Below, piece after piece: positions 30,210 through 39,063 of a stretch of 64,000 bases of DNA (positions are counted from its first letter, which is position 1; every line of letters begins with the position of its first letter). Under the pieces are notes generated by a model. The model had not been told where the DNA came from. It made no database searches and saw only the letters and a list, made by a program, of their open reading frames with translations. The stretch covers positions 2,232,001 to 2,296,000 of the forward strand of contig NZ_CP151087.1 of the NCBI RefSeq assembly GCF_038396785.1, in the 5' to 3' direction. A program made the translations under genes and the position numbers. The DNA comes from Sphingobacterium thalpophilum (GTDB taxonomy: Bacteria; Bacteroidota; Bacteroidia; Sphingobacteriales; Sphingobacteriaceae).

Positions 30210-31976
30210 ATGAAACAGAAATTTTACCTGCCACTTTTAGCATTGACCTTGACCGCAATTATTAGCTGTAACAAAAACAATAATAACATTGATGACCCTA
30301 AAAATAATCAGTCTGTTGTTATCGACAATAATGCGAGCCAACTGAATGCACGTTTAGATCATCAAAATGCTGGTTTATTGCCGTTATCTAATCTTTTAGC
30401 ATCCGGTAAGCGAGCAGCCAATGGTTCGACAGTCACTGCCACTCAAAACCCAGACTTCTCATTAGCATTGGTCGCACAAGTCGCTCCTCCGGATTATGAA
30501 GGCAATAAGCTTCGGGCAACCCATGTTGCTGTTTCGGGCAACTACGCTTATGTAAGTTACAATACCGAAGGCGATCGCTATCTTGGTGGTGTCGATGTCA
30601 TCGACATTTCAGATATTAATAACCCACGTCTTATTGTAAATGCTAAATTGCCGAATATCGACATTAGCTCCTTGGCAGTTGATGGCAATAGTCTACTCTT
30701 AGCTGGAGCAGCAGATGAAGGTGTATTGGCAAAAATGACCTCCCCTGCAGTTCTTATTGTTTTACCGCTTCAGAATGGCTTACCTACCGATGCTTATCGT
30801 TATACAGGTCTGCCAAGCTATGTGGCAACAGATGTTACTTTTAACAACGAAAGCCAGTATGCTGTTTCAGGTAATGCGGGTGCTATTTCTAAAATCAATA
30901 AATCTTCGGGCGCTATCGAAAAATCGGTAACTATTGCGGATCTCCTATCTGTAAGAACATACCAGAATCAAGTGTATGTGCTTTCAGGAACACAGGGGAT
31001 AAAAGTTGTATCCAATAATCTTGATCCGGTTAAAACAATCAATGTGGGTCAAAATCCAAGTTCAGCAAAACGTACTATCGATTTTTACAGCAGTTATCTT
31101 TTAGCTTCTGAAGGCGCTCAGGGCTTGGGTATTTATAATATAAATACAGGAGCTCTGGATAAACGCATTAGTATTCCAGTAAGTCCTGATGACAGCAACA
31201 TGGATCCGGAAGATATTGTGACCAATGCTGTATCTACAAACGACAAACGTGTATTTGTTGCCAACGGTGGTGCTGGTATCGCAGCCTATCAATTTGACAC
31301 ACAAAACAACTTTAACTATATCGGTAGTGCAAGTTTCAATGCGATTGACAACAGTTCAAGTAATTTTGTGATCAGTAGAGATAACTATGTTTTTGTAGCA
31401 ACGGGAAAAGGTGGCTTAAAAATTCTTAAACTCATCGATCTGAAACCAACAACTCCAAGCTGTAATGGTACTTATCCAGCTTTCACAGGCAGTACACAAG
31501 GAGACCTGAATGTCAATAATGAAGCGAGCTACTCGGATACAAAAACATTTGCTTCAAACGTTAATATCAACCGGAATTTTAACTGGTGTGGAACACTCAA
31601 TATCAATGGAAATTCTGTTAACATCAACAGCGGTGTATTCAACATGTATGGTTCAATCACTTTGAAGCAAAACATTAACGTCAATTCAACAATGAATTTG
31701 GTGGGCTCAGGTGTTATTGGTGGAACCTTTACCGTAAACGGAAGTGGCATATTGAGCGTAACAGGCTCACTTTCTCAGGGAACTGTAGGATCAAAATCCA
31801 CTTCATTTATCAATGGTAAGATGGTTATTGACGGTGAAGTTGTCGTATACGGTAACTTGACTATTAATGGTAGCGGAAAGGTAGAATTCGCCAACAGTAA
31901 GTCTAAATTAATTGTTTATGGAAGTCTTACAAATTGGGGAAGCGTTACTAACGGAACAATTACACAAGTCAAATAA
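30210..31976 (+). CDS. LVIVD-repeat propeller lipoprotein with beta-helix-like C-terminus
   Basis: 588 residues: an SPII signal (lipobox TAIISCNKNNNN), then a propeller-like domain (about 95-415) of LVIVD-type blades (GGVDVIDISDINNPRLIVNAKL; GAGIAAYQF; KGGLKILKLIDL). The C-terminal third (about 420-588) is a regular run of short N/G/S-rich strands (NVNINRNFNWCGTLNINGN, FNMYGSITLKQNINVNSTMN, VVYGNLTINGSGKVEF), consistent with a right-handed beta-helix. Surface location is likely from the lipid anchor and Asn-rich spacer. Function unknown; adhesive or scaffold roles are possible. A strong terminator follows. Confidence 0.8.
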   Translation: MKQKFYLPLLALTLTAIISCNKNNNNIDDPKNNQSVVIDNNASQLNARLDHQNAGLLPLSNLLASGKRAANGSTVTATQNPDFSLALVAQVAPPDYEGNKLRATHVAVSGNYAYVSYNTEGDRYLGGVDVIDISDINNPRLIVNAKLPNIDISSLAVDGNSLLLAGAADEGVLAKMTSPAVLIVLPLQNGLPTDAYRYTGLPSYVATDVTFNNESQYAVSGNAGAISKINKSSGAIEKSVTIADLLSVRTYQNQVYVLSGTQGIKVVSNNLDPVKTINVGQNPSSAKRTIDFYSSYLLASEGAQGLGIYNINTGALDKRISIPVSPDDSNMDPEDIVTNAVSTNDKRVFVANGGAGIAAYQFDTQNNFNYIGSASFNAIDNSSSNFVISRDNYVFVATGKGGLKILKLIDLKPTTPSCNGTYPAFTGSTQGDLNVNNEASYSDTKTFASNVNINRNFNWCGTLNINGNSVNINSGVFNMYGSITLKQNINVNSTMNLVGSGVIGGTFTVNGSGILSVTGSLSQGTVGSKSTSFINGKMVIDGEVVVYGNLTINGSGKVEFANSKSKLIVYGSLTNWGSVTNGTITQVK

Positions 31977-32004
31977 GACTTTGTATAGCTATTAAGCAGA
32001 TCAT

Positions 32005-32036
32005 AAAAAAGCCACATCATCTGATGTGGCTTTTTT
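32005..32036 (+). terminator. Strong intrinsic terminator
   Basis: A-run, stem GCCACATCA/TGATGTGGC and a T-run of six, 29 bp after the LVIVD gene stop. It is symmetrical and may also terminate transcription from the right. Confidence 0.9.
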
Positions 32037-32099
32037 ATTTACTGAGAATTACAGAAAGGTCATTATATTGTTGTTATGCTTAAAACCTCATAAACAATC

Positions 32100-33035
32100 T
32101 TATTCCAAAATAGTCCGTGGGGTCAGCGGAACCTTTTGCTTCCAGGTACCCTTCACTTGGAATTCGTGCCCGGATGTTTTATTCTTGATGGTGAAGATAT
32201 AATTGCAAGTTCTTTCGAGGTATTTAAATTCACCTCTCACGGTCATCTGGGCATTGGCTTTGAGCAGCAATTCTTGTTTATCTCCAGATTTAATATAATT
32301 TTCAAAAGTTTTGCCTTTACTGTAAGGAACTTTACCTTGCCAGCGAACTCCACCATTTACCATTAATTCATCCATGAAGATCGTTGAGTCTGTTTTATTG
32401 AGCCAGTCAAAAGCGCCGTAGCTGTCACTTATGAATTCGGAACTATACTTTACGTCCTTAAAAATGGCAGTGATATCGACTTTTCGCTCCCGATTTGAGC
32501 TATTTACCAGATTCATCGCAGTACACCCTTCGGTACTGACATAGATTTTCCGGCTTTCTTTCACTTCTTTGATTTCTTTTTTGACCAACTCATATCCATC
32601 AGCCCTAGTTTGAATAAAATTCACTTCATCCATTTTATCCGCTGACAATATGCCAATGGCAAAACTCCTGGGCTGATCACTAAAATTTTCCAATAAGGTC
32701 AATTTAAGCTCGTTATTAATTGTTTTTTCCAACTGTAGCCATCCACCGTCAACTCCAATCGAGCCCGTAAGCTCCAATTTGAGCTTTTTTCCAGTGGAAT
32801 CTTTCAATATTTCTCCTGTAAGGACATCTTTGACATAGGACACATACCATAAATCCGCTTTGATCGGAATTACATTTTCCTTGATTCCGGTTTGTAAGTT
32901 GACAGCTTTAAAACCGGGATCTATTAGACCTCCTTGTGAATTAAGTCCCTCTTTAGAACAGGATGTTAGTATAAGCAGACAAAACGGCCATACCAGATAG
33001 GAAAAGGAAAACGTTCGCTTCAACGGATTTTTCAT
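32100..33035 (-). CDS. Lipoprotein with BACON-like domain
   Basis: Start at 33035 (MKNPLKRTFSFSYLVWPFCLLILTSC) gives an SPII signal; an upstream ATG at 33068 is in frame but adds an unlikely leader. Of the 311 residues, about 75-140 resemble a BACON beta-sandwich (GGWLQLEKTINNELKLTLLENFSDQPRSFAIGILSADKMDEVNFIQTRADG). The C-terminal part ends FTIKNKTSGHEFQVKGTWKQKVPL. BACON domains bind carbohydrate or mucin in Bacteroidota surface proteins. The match is by pattern only; the function is unassigned. Confidence 0.65.
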   Translation of the reverse strand: MKNPLKRTFSFSYLVWPFCLLILTSCSKEGLNSQGGLIDPGFKAVNLQTGIKENVIPIKADLWYVSYVKDVLTGEILKDSTGKKLKLELTGSIGVDGGWLQLEKTINNELKLTLLENFSDQPRSFAIGILSADKMDEVNFIQTRADGYELVKKEIKEVKESRKIYVSTEGCTAMNLVNSSNRERKVDITAIFKDVKYSSEFISDSYGAFDWLNKTDSTIFMDELMVNGGVRWQGKVPYSKGKTFENYIKSGDKQELLLKANAQMTVRGEFKYLERTCNYIFTIKNKTSGHEFQVKGTWKQKVPLTPRTILE

Positions 33036-33284
33036 GAAATCGATTATTTGTACAACACAATTGACCAAACAAAATCTATCTTGTAAGTTAAAAAAAACAA
33101 TAGACCTTTTCCCATCTATCCTGAAAAAAGACGCTTAAGCCAGAAATCTTGACAAACAAATAGAAATCTTGACAGACTAATCATCCCTATAATAACCTTC
33201 GTCACTCCAAAAATGCCGTTCGTCAAACTCTTTTTGCCAAGGAATTGATCCTTTGTTCTTTTGGACAAATTAAAACAATATAAA

Positions 33285-33881
33285 ATGAATAAAAACGCAA
33301 TTTTATCATGCATCGTATTATTTGCCATGATGTTTAGCAAAAAACTGTTTGCTCAGGAGCAACCTTTCATTCAATTGGGTATTAAAGAGGGAAGTAGTCT
33401 CAACAAACTCAATACCGAATTAGCAGACTTAGATGACAAATATGCCATAGGATTACACGTAGGGGGTATGGCAAGAGTTAATCTTGGAAGAGCTTATATC
33501 CAGGGTGAAGCTCTTTTCAATAAACGCAAAGCAGCCCTTAAACCGCAAGGGCAAACCGAAAGCAAACTCAAATGGAATGCGATTGATATCCCCGTCGTTG
33601 CAGGCTACAAAATCTACCAAAATCAGGACATCAATTTCCGAGTATTAGCTGGTGCAATTTACAGCTATACGTTAAACGACAATTTGCCACCTCTCAAAGC
33701 AATACAACAGGGAATCAAACATTTTGACAAATCGAACTTACAAGTTACCGGCGGTCTGGGAGTCGATATTCAGCGATTTACACTTGATGTTCGCTATGAA
33801 CGCGGTTTTTCTGACCTTAACAAATCTTTTAAATCCAAACCACAGGCATTTTCTATTGGATTGGGTTACTTTATCTTCTAA
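33285..33881 (+). CDS. PorT-like outer-membrane beta-barrel protein
   Basis: Start at 33285 gives the signal peptide MNKNAILSCIVLFAMMFSKKLFAQ; a more upstream ATG is less likely. The 198-residue chain has eight or so amphipathic strands (YAIGLHVGGMARVNLGRAYIQGEALFNKR, WNAIDIPVVAGYKIY, FRVLAGAIYSYTLN, LQVTGGLGVDIQRFTLDVRYERGF) and ends AFSIGLGYFIF. This fits the outer-membrane protein beta-barrel (PorT/OmpW-like) family. Followed by a good terminator, so separate from the kinase gene. Confidence 0.85.
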   Translation: MNKNAILSCIVLFAMMFSKKLFAQEQPFIQLGIKEGSSLNKLNTELADLDDKYAIGLHVGGMARVNLGRAYIQGEALFNKRKAALKPQGQTESKLKWNAIDIPVVAGYKIYQNQDINFRVLAGAIYSYTLNDNLPPLKAIQQGIKHFDKSNLQVTGGLGVDIQRFTLDVRYERGFSDLNKSFKSKPQAFSIGLGYFIF

Positions 33882-33898
33882 AACAATGAATAAGTTTT

Positions 33899-33941
33899 AC
33901 CTTTGGAGCTACCTAGGGATCAGGCTCCAAAGGTATTTTTT
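33899..33941 (+). terminator. Intrinsic terminator
   Basis: ACCTTTGGAGC (33899-33909) pairs with GCTCCAAAGGT (33924-33934), followed by ATTTTTTT. It directly follows the beta-barrel gene and precedes the kinase ORF by about 12 bp. Confidence 0.85.
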
Positions 33942-33952
33942 TAAATCGTCAT

Positions 33953-35095
33953 ATGTTCAAAAAAAACTATTTAAATAAACATCTTTTTCTCATTTCTTTT
34001 TGGTTCGTTCTTGGGTTTGCTGTATGGATTCAAATAAAAGGCGAGTTCGATTCGCTCCAGGCGTTACTGCACACCTCGCTAATCATGGCTTCTTCGATTA
34101 TTATATCGCAGTGGCTGAGTGACCGGGTTCTACCACGAGCGATCAAGGCTCAACAAATGAAACCTTTTGTACTAAAAGCAGTGCTTTTTGTAGTTATTTT
34201 AGCTATTTTAATTGGAAGTATAGATTTCTATTTCATTCTCACCAAAGAAGGAATAGCTAACCATGAACGGACAGATCTAATACTCACTCATTTCTATCAA
34301 GCAATTCCATCTTCCCTACTGATCAATGGTACCGCCTGCGGGATTAGATTTTATCAGGAACATGCAGATATTCAACGTATCCATGGTCAATTGCAGCAGA
34401 ATTTTCTTGAAAGTCAGGTAAAATTTTTACAGGATCAGGTCAATCCTCATTTTATGTTTAATGTCTTGAACCATATTCATATCCTCATGAAAAAGAATGT
34501 GGAAATGGCCGATTATTTGCTTCTGAAATTTTCGGACATTCTGAGGTATCAGCTCTATGAGTGCAACCAACCGCTCGTACTTTTAACACGCGAACTGCAA
34601 TATTTACAGGATTTTATAGCCATAGAAAAAATGCGGTGGGGTAACGAACTGGATGTAAGCTGTTCATGGAATCAATCTTCAAAGGATTTATATATTGCAC
34701 CATTGATGCTCATCTGTTTTGTCGAAAACGCACTTAAACACGTAAACCGCCTTCCAAATCAAAAAGGAAGCATAGAGCTATCCTGGGTTGAGGAAGAAGG
34801 AAAACTTCAATTCAACATCAGTAATAGTTATCAGGACTGTCCGCAATTAACTTCAACAGGGCACTCGGGCATAGGGCTGGAAAATGTAAAAAAAAGACTG
34901 GAGCTGCAATATGAAAACAACTATTCATTAACAGTCCATAAACTTGACAACAGGTTTATGGTATTAAATGCTAGTCCCCAAAAATTCTCGCTGCTGTTTT
35001 TCGCTTTTAATATCTTCAATATTTTTTTCAATCAACCATGCTCTAAAATGCTCCGGATCTTGCGGTGTAAAATGGATTACTTCACCACATTTTAA
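33953..35095 (+). CDS. LytS/YehU-type sensor histidine kinase with an aberrant C-terminal tail
   Basis: 380 residues: four membrane helices (about 10-27, 37-55, 72-97, 114-131), a His_kinase domain with the phospho-acceptor His in QVNPHFMFNVLNHI (about 166) and an HATPase with ENALKHV and GHSGIGLENVKKRLELQY. After RFMV (about 337) the family usually ends within a few residues. Here the frame runs on for 43 residues (NASPQKFSLLFFAFNIF...) antisense to the convergent small gene at 34964-35176. In another frame a TAG at 34970-34972 would end the protein at RFMVLKC, so one base may have been lost in the AAA tract. No LytR-type response regulator is adjacent. Confidence 0.85.
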   Translation: MFKKNYLNKHLFLISFWFVLGFAVWIQIKGEFDSLQALLHTSLIMASSIIISQWLSDRVLPRAIKAQQMKPFVLKAVLFVVILAILIGSIDFYFILTKEGIANHERTDLILTHFYQAIPSSLLINGTACGIRFYQEHADIQRIHGQLQQNFLESQVKFLQDQVNPHFMFNVLNHIHILMKKNVEMADYLLLKFSDILRYQLYECNQPLVLLTRELQYLQDFIAIEKMRWGNELDVSCSWNQSSKDLYIAPLMLICFVENALKHVNRLPNQKGSIELSWVEEEGKLQFNISNSYQDCPQLTSTGHSGIGLENVKKRLELQYENNYSLTVHKLDNRFMVLNASPQKFSLLFFAFNIFNIFFNQPCSKMLRILRCKMDYFTTF

Positions 35096-35176
35096 AAGTA
35101 GGGAAAAGATTCCGCTAGCGGCAGCGAATTTTACGATTTCATTAGAATGGTGTCCAAGTTGGGTAAAATACTCCAT
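34964..35176 (-). CDS. Small conserved-looking protein of unknown function
   Basis: 70 residues beginning MEYFTQLGHHSNEIVKFAAA and continuing SGIFSLLLKCGEVIHFTPQDPEHFRAWLIEKNIEDI. Composition and codon use look genuine, and the protein is soluble and amphipathic. It overlaps the kinase tail by 132 bp on the opposite strand; I believe this frame is the real gene and the kinase tail the artefact. Family unknown to me. Confidence 0.6.
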   Translation of the reverse strand: MEYFTQLGHHSNEIVKFAAASGIFSLLLKCGEVIHFTPQDPEHFRAWLIEKNIEDIKSEKQQREFLGTSI

Positions 35177-35356
35177 TGTTTTTATTCAATTCTAGAAATA
35201 CTTATCTTGCAAATCGATGCAGGTCTTATAGGCCAGCAATCGTTCAGAAAGCATGTTAATTTTTATTTTCTTGCAGTTTTATAATTCACTCAAATATCGT
35301 AAATAATTCTAAATATTTCATTAATCAGACACTTGCGTCCTAAACGTTTAAAAAGT

Positions 35357-35416
35357 GGCGGTGTTTGGATATAGCAAAGTTGCTATATTTAAATTGCAAA
35401 ATTATAACACACCGCC
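35357..35416 (+). promoter_or_regulatory. Fold-back structure in the IS leader sequestering the transposase start (copy 1)
   Basis: Outer arms GGCGGTGT (35357-35364) and ACACCGCC (35409-35416) are perfectly complementary, and the right arm abuts the ATG at 35417. Nested inside is a second hairpin, ATATAGCAA (35369-35377) with TTGCTATAT (35380-35388). In read-through RNA from outside the IS the start region would be folded away. In copy 2 the inner stem keeps pairing through a compensatory A-T to G-C change. This resembles the fold-back inhibition described for IS10. Confidence 0.6.
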
Positions 35417-36592
35417 ATGATAAATTTAAATGTTTTTAGTCAGATTTTATCTCTTGTTGACCGTGAATTATTCAGGGATTTGGTTGCAAAGCACAAAAGT
35501 GATAAACACCAGAAAGGGATCAACAGCTGGACGCATCTAGTCAGTATGCTTTTCTGTCATTTTTCCTCGGCAGATTCGGTCCGGGATATTAGTAACGGTC
35601 TGCGCAGTACAACTGGTAACCTGAACCACTTAGGAGTAATAAGAGCTCCAAGTAAGTCCAATATATCCTATATCAACATACACCGTACGCATGAACTTTT
35701 CAAAGATCTTTATTTCTCTGTTTTGGAAAGGCTTTGGCAAAAGGATACGCATTTTCGCAAAGATCTTGTTCAGCTAAAGCGTAAAGTATATCTGATGGAT
35801 GCAAGCATCATCCCCTTATGTCTATCTGTATTTGACTGGGCAAAGTTTCGCAGCACCAAAGGTGCCGTAAAGCTGCACACTGTCTTGGATTATGATGGCT
35901 GCCTACCTGTTTTTATGCAGATTACCGATGGAAAAGTACATGAGAGCCAGCGAGCCGGTAGTTACAGTTTTTCCAAGGGAAGCGTGGTGGTAGTGGACCG
36001 TGGCTACGTGGATTACAGCTGGCTTGGGGATTTGGACAGCAGGGGGTGTTACTTCGTTACCAGGAGTAAAGTTAATATGAAGTACAAGGTTATCAAGTCC
36101 TATCAGAGTGAAGCACTCATGGAAAAGGGGATCCTTAAGGATGAGCTCATTGAGCTATCCGGTGCTGCCTGCAATAAATACAACGGCAAGCCGCTACGCC
36201 TAGTCCACTTTTGGGACAGCACCACTGGCAATGAGTACCACTTTTTGACCAATAATACGAAGTGGAAGGCTTCTTTGGTGGCAAACATCTATAAACAACG
36301 CTGGCATATCGAAGTCTTCTTCAAGCATCTAAAGCAGCGCTTAAAAGTATCGACATTCATAGGGACTTCTGAAAATGCAGTGATGATCCAGATCTAGACT
36401 TCACTCATTGGCATATTACTGTTAAAATACTTACAAAAAAAGGCCAAATATGACTGGAACCTGTCCAATCTGGTCGCATTCATCAGAATGAATATCTTCG
36501 TGAAAATAAACATCTGGCAATGGATAGATGATCCCTTTCTCAGGCCGCCTATAAAAGGAAAAAAGGGACAGCTAAAGATTTTTGCAGATTGA
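35417..36592 (+). pseudogene. IS4-family transposase, TAG nonsense codon (copy 1)
   Basis: Full frame is 391 codons. An N-terminal DUF4372 region (NVFSQILSLVDRELFRDLVAKHK) is followed by the DDE domain: first Asp in VYLMDASIIP, second in VVVDRGYVDYSWL, Glu in YKQRWHIEVFFKHLKQRLKV. At 36395-36397 TAG replaces the TGG (Trp 327) present in copy 2, cutting off the last 65 residues. Downstream sequence stays open and matches copy 2. All three catalytic residues precede the stop. Other substitutions relative to copy 2 are few (for example FRDLVAKHK versus FKDLVSKHK). Confidence 0.93.
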
Positions 36593-36678
36593 AAAATAGG
36601 GGTCAATATCGAAATGATGAAAAAAGCTATGCCTGTACAACAGAAATCCAATCCTAAAATTTATTTAGGACACATATG

Positions 36679-36984
36679 ATCCAATTTCAAAAAATAAACT
36701 TTAAAAAACCATAAGTTTTCGGCGAAAGAACAATTTCCATCGGTAAACAACAGACTTTTACCTATAAACCGTTCAGCTTTTGCTATAAACAATTACACAA
36801 GAGAATTCCATACTAAATTTCCTGTCATATAGTATTTTTTTTTCAAACAGATTTTCAGAGGCTCTTGACCATACTAAAAAACAACGCGTTATAACCTACG
36901 CTAAGTTCGCGGTCCAATATTAAGTTTTCTTTAATTTTGATGCTTCCTATTTAGTCTGACTACTCAATTTCGTAAATATGTCCC
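36679..36984. other. AT-rich intergenic segment
   Basis: 306 bp between the IS and the YncE-like relic. I see no ORF, repeat or stable hairpin; the only likely function is the former promoter of the relic. Confidence 0.3.
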
Positions 36985-37238
36985 ATGAAAAGAATAGGAA
37001 CATTCATTTTGACAACGTGCATGTTTGCAACCTCGCAGCTCACGTTCAGTCAAAACAATATACAAAATAGAATTAGTTCATTTTGGAAAGCAATAAAGTT
37101 GGACTACCAAATGGCTGGACACTAACCCCTGTTGGGAAACAAATAGAACTCGGAGACTTACCGCTGAACTTAGTTATCAGTCATCATAAAAAGCTGGCAG
37201 CTGTCAGCAATAATATCGGGATTACTGCTGGCTATTGA
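36985..37238 (+). pseudogene. Relic of a YncE-like/phosphoesterase gene (5' end only)
   Basis: The ATG at 36985 opens a signal peptide (MKRIGTFILTTCMFATSQLT...FSQNN) that runs out of frame after SSFW. In the adjacent frame the sequence continues LESNKVGLPNGWTLTPVGKQ and IELGDLPLNLVISHHKKLAAVSNN, the hallmark N-terminus of secreted YncE-propeller/alkaline-phosphatase-superfamily proteins. Restoring one T in the TTTT near 37082 fuses the two frames. The homology stops after AVSNN and the frame ends at 37238, so most of the gene is gone. Confidence 0.75.
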
Positions 37239-37250
37239 TCAGTATCCTAT

Positions 37251-37850
37251 CTACCCTCCCTTTCTGAGAATCCCCCGAGCAACTCCAGCATCGATCAATT
37301 TTTCTGCATATTCCCACAATACTGCTGAGCCATCCTTAATGACAGATTTTTTTGCATAAACCTTTTCATAATTTACACCAGGTTCATTCCAGGTCCCACA
37401 ATTATTGGAACTCTTCTGTAAAAGTGGCTCCAATCGATCCATCGCTCGTGCGAACTGTGCTTCCGGCGTTTGACCAGCTTCAAATTCTTCCCAGATCGCA
37501 ATGAGTTCCTCTGCTTGCTGCCCAGGCAAAATTCCAAAAATCCGCTGAGCTGCCAAACACTCTGCACCTGTATTGGTATGATTTTTTTCTGTATCATAGA
37601 TAAAGGTATCACCTGCATCGATTTCGACGATATCATGTATCAATACCATTTTGACTACCTTCAATAAATCCACTGATTGATTTGCATGTTCTAAAAGCAC
37701 AATAGCCATTAGGGCAAGATGCCAACTGTGTTCAGCGTCATTTTCGGGACGGTCACTATTAAAAAGTTTTGTCCTGCGCTGGATATATTTAATCTTGTCG
37801 ATCTCCTTAATAAACTCGATCTGTTGTAATAATTTGTCTGAAAGCATCAC
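37251..37850 (-). CDS. HD-domain hydrolase (YfbR-like)
   Basis: 199 residues with the HD-domain signature in order: ENDAEHSWHLALMA (His pair region), VVKMVLIHDIVEIDAGD (catalytic HD) and ARAMDRLEPLLQ (distal Asp). This layout matches the HD_3 group including 5'-deoxynucleotidase YfbR. It would act on nucleotides in the cytoplasm, but the substrate cannot be told from sequence. Its stop is 12 bp from the end of the relic on the opposite strand. Confidence 0.85.
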   Translation of the reverse strand: MMLSDKLLQQIEFIKEIDKIKYIQRRTKLFNSDRPENDAEHSWHLALMAIVLLEHANQSVDLLKVVKMVLIHDIVEIDAGDTFIYDTEKNHTNTGAECLAAQRIFGILPGQQAEELIAIWEEFEAGQTPEAQFARAMDRLEPLLQKSSNNCGTWNEPGVNYEKVYAKKSVIKDGSAVLWEYAEKLIDAGVARGILRKGG

Positions 37851-38028
37851 TCTGAATCACTTATACAATTGAATAATACATAAAATTACTCTTTTTGAGC
37901 CACAGCCTACTTGTCATTTGGCAAATTCATTCAAACCATATATTATTGACACCCATCGGACAATCCAAACTACCGATATAATCGTAACATTTATTAAATT
38001 TGATTGGCATCAAATCCCATTGTGATTT

Positions 38029-39051
38029 ATGAAAAAAATAGGCTTTTTATCTTTTGGTCATTGGTCCAAGCATCCCGCATATAGTACGCAGACCGCAAGC
38101 GATACTTTATTGCAATCCATCGATCTAGCACTAGCTGCTGAAGAAATAGGCATAGATGGTGCATATTTCCGTGTACACCATTTTGCGAATCAGCTAGCAT
38201 CTCCCTTTCCTTTATTATCGGCCATTGGAGCCAAAACCTCAAAAATTGAGATCGGCACCGGCGTCATCGATATGCGCTATGAAAACCCCCTTTATATGGT
38301 GGAAGACGCAGGAGCCGCAGATCTAATCTCTGGGGGCAGATTGCAGCTCGGCATCAGCAGAGGATCGCCTGAACAAGTAATAGATGGTTGGCGTTACTTT
38401 GGTTACAATATCAACGAGGGCGAAACAGATGCTGATATGGGAAGGCAAAAAGCATTGGAATTTTTAGAAAAACTTAAAGGAATTGGTTTCGCTGAACCAA
38501 ATCCCTATCCAATGTTTCCAAACCCACCCGGTTTGCTGAGGCTCGAACCCCATTCGGAAGGGTTACGTGATCGTATCTGGTGGGGAGCAGCATCGAACGC
38601 CACGGCTGTATGGGCTGCTCAAAACAGAATGCACCTGCAAAGTTCCACTTTGAAATATGATGAAAATGGCAAACCTTTTCATATTCAGCAGGCCGAACAA
38701 ATACGTTTATACAAAGAGGCCTGGAAGGAAGCAGGGCACCCTGGTGAACCCCGCGTTTCGGTCAGTCGATCCATATTCGCTCTGGTCGATGATTTAGATC
38801 GTTATTACTTCGGGCAAGAGGCTGACAAAACAGATAAAATTGGGGTAATAGAATCGGACAAGCGGACGATTTTTGGGCGAAGTTATGCCGCAGAACCAGA
38901 TCAACTCGTGAAAGAACTAGCGCAAGATGAAGCAATACAGGAAGCAGACACGCTATTATTGACCATTCCAAATACGCTAGGGGTCGACTACAATGTCCAC
39001 ATTCTTTCAGCCATTTTGGAACATGTAGCTCCCGAACTTGGTTGGCGTTAA
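38029..39051 (+). CDS. Luciferase-like (LLM) flavin-dependent oxidoreductase
   Basis: 340 residues of the bacterial luciferase-like TIM-barrel family: KKIGFLSFGHW at the first strand, EEIGIDGAYFRVHHF, KTSKIEIGTGVIDMRYENPLYMVEDAGAADLISGGRLQLGISRGSP, and later WWGAASNATAVWAAQ. These enzymes use FMNH2 and O2. It is followed after 12 bp by a flavin monooxygenase, so the two form an operon that probably oxidises an organic substrate. No flavin reductase is next to them. Confidence 0.9.
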   Translation: MKKIGFLSFGHWSKHPAYSTQTASDTLLQSIDLALAAEEIGIDGAYFRVHHFANQLASPFPLLSAIGAKTSKIEIGTGVIDMRYENPLYMVEDAGAADLISGGRLQLGISRGSPEQVIDGWRYFGYNINEGETDADMGRQKALEFLEKLKGIGFAEPNPYPMFPNPPGLLRLEPHSEGLRDRIWWGAASNATAVWAAQNRMHLQSSTLKYDENGKPFHIQQAEQIRLYKEAWKEAGHPGEPRVSVSRSIFALVDDLDRYYFGQEADKTDKIGVIESDKRTIFGRSYAAEPDQLVKELAQDEAIQEADTLLLTIPNTLGVDYNVHILSAILEHVAPELGWR

Positions 39052-39063
39052 CTCCTCTTTCGT

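Larger units (their letters stand above)
35330..36678 (+). mobile_element. IS4-family insertion sequence, copy 1 (DUF4372 type)
   Basis: 1349 bp, exactly the length of copy 2 (50591-51939). Ends were set by aligning the two copies: left end CACTTGCGTCCTAAA, right end (reverse complement) CATATGTGTCCTAAA, sharing GTCCTAAA and the terminal CA. It carries one transposase gene, here with a nonsense codon. The 9 bases left (TTAATCAGA) and right (ATCCAATTT) do not match, so no target duplication survives. It is opposite in orientation to copy 2. Confidence 0.92.

Noticed and set aside
35321..36687. Target site duplication for IS copy 1
   Set aside because: The 9 bases on either side (TTAATCAGA and ATCCAATTT) do not match, nor do near offsets.
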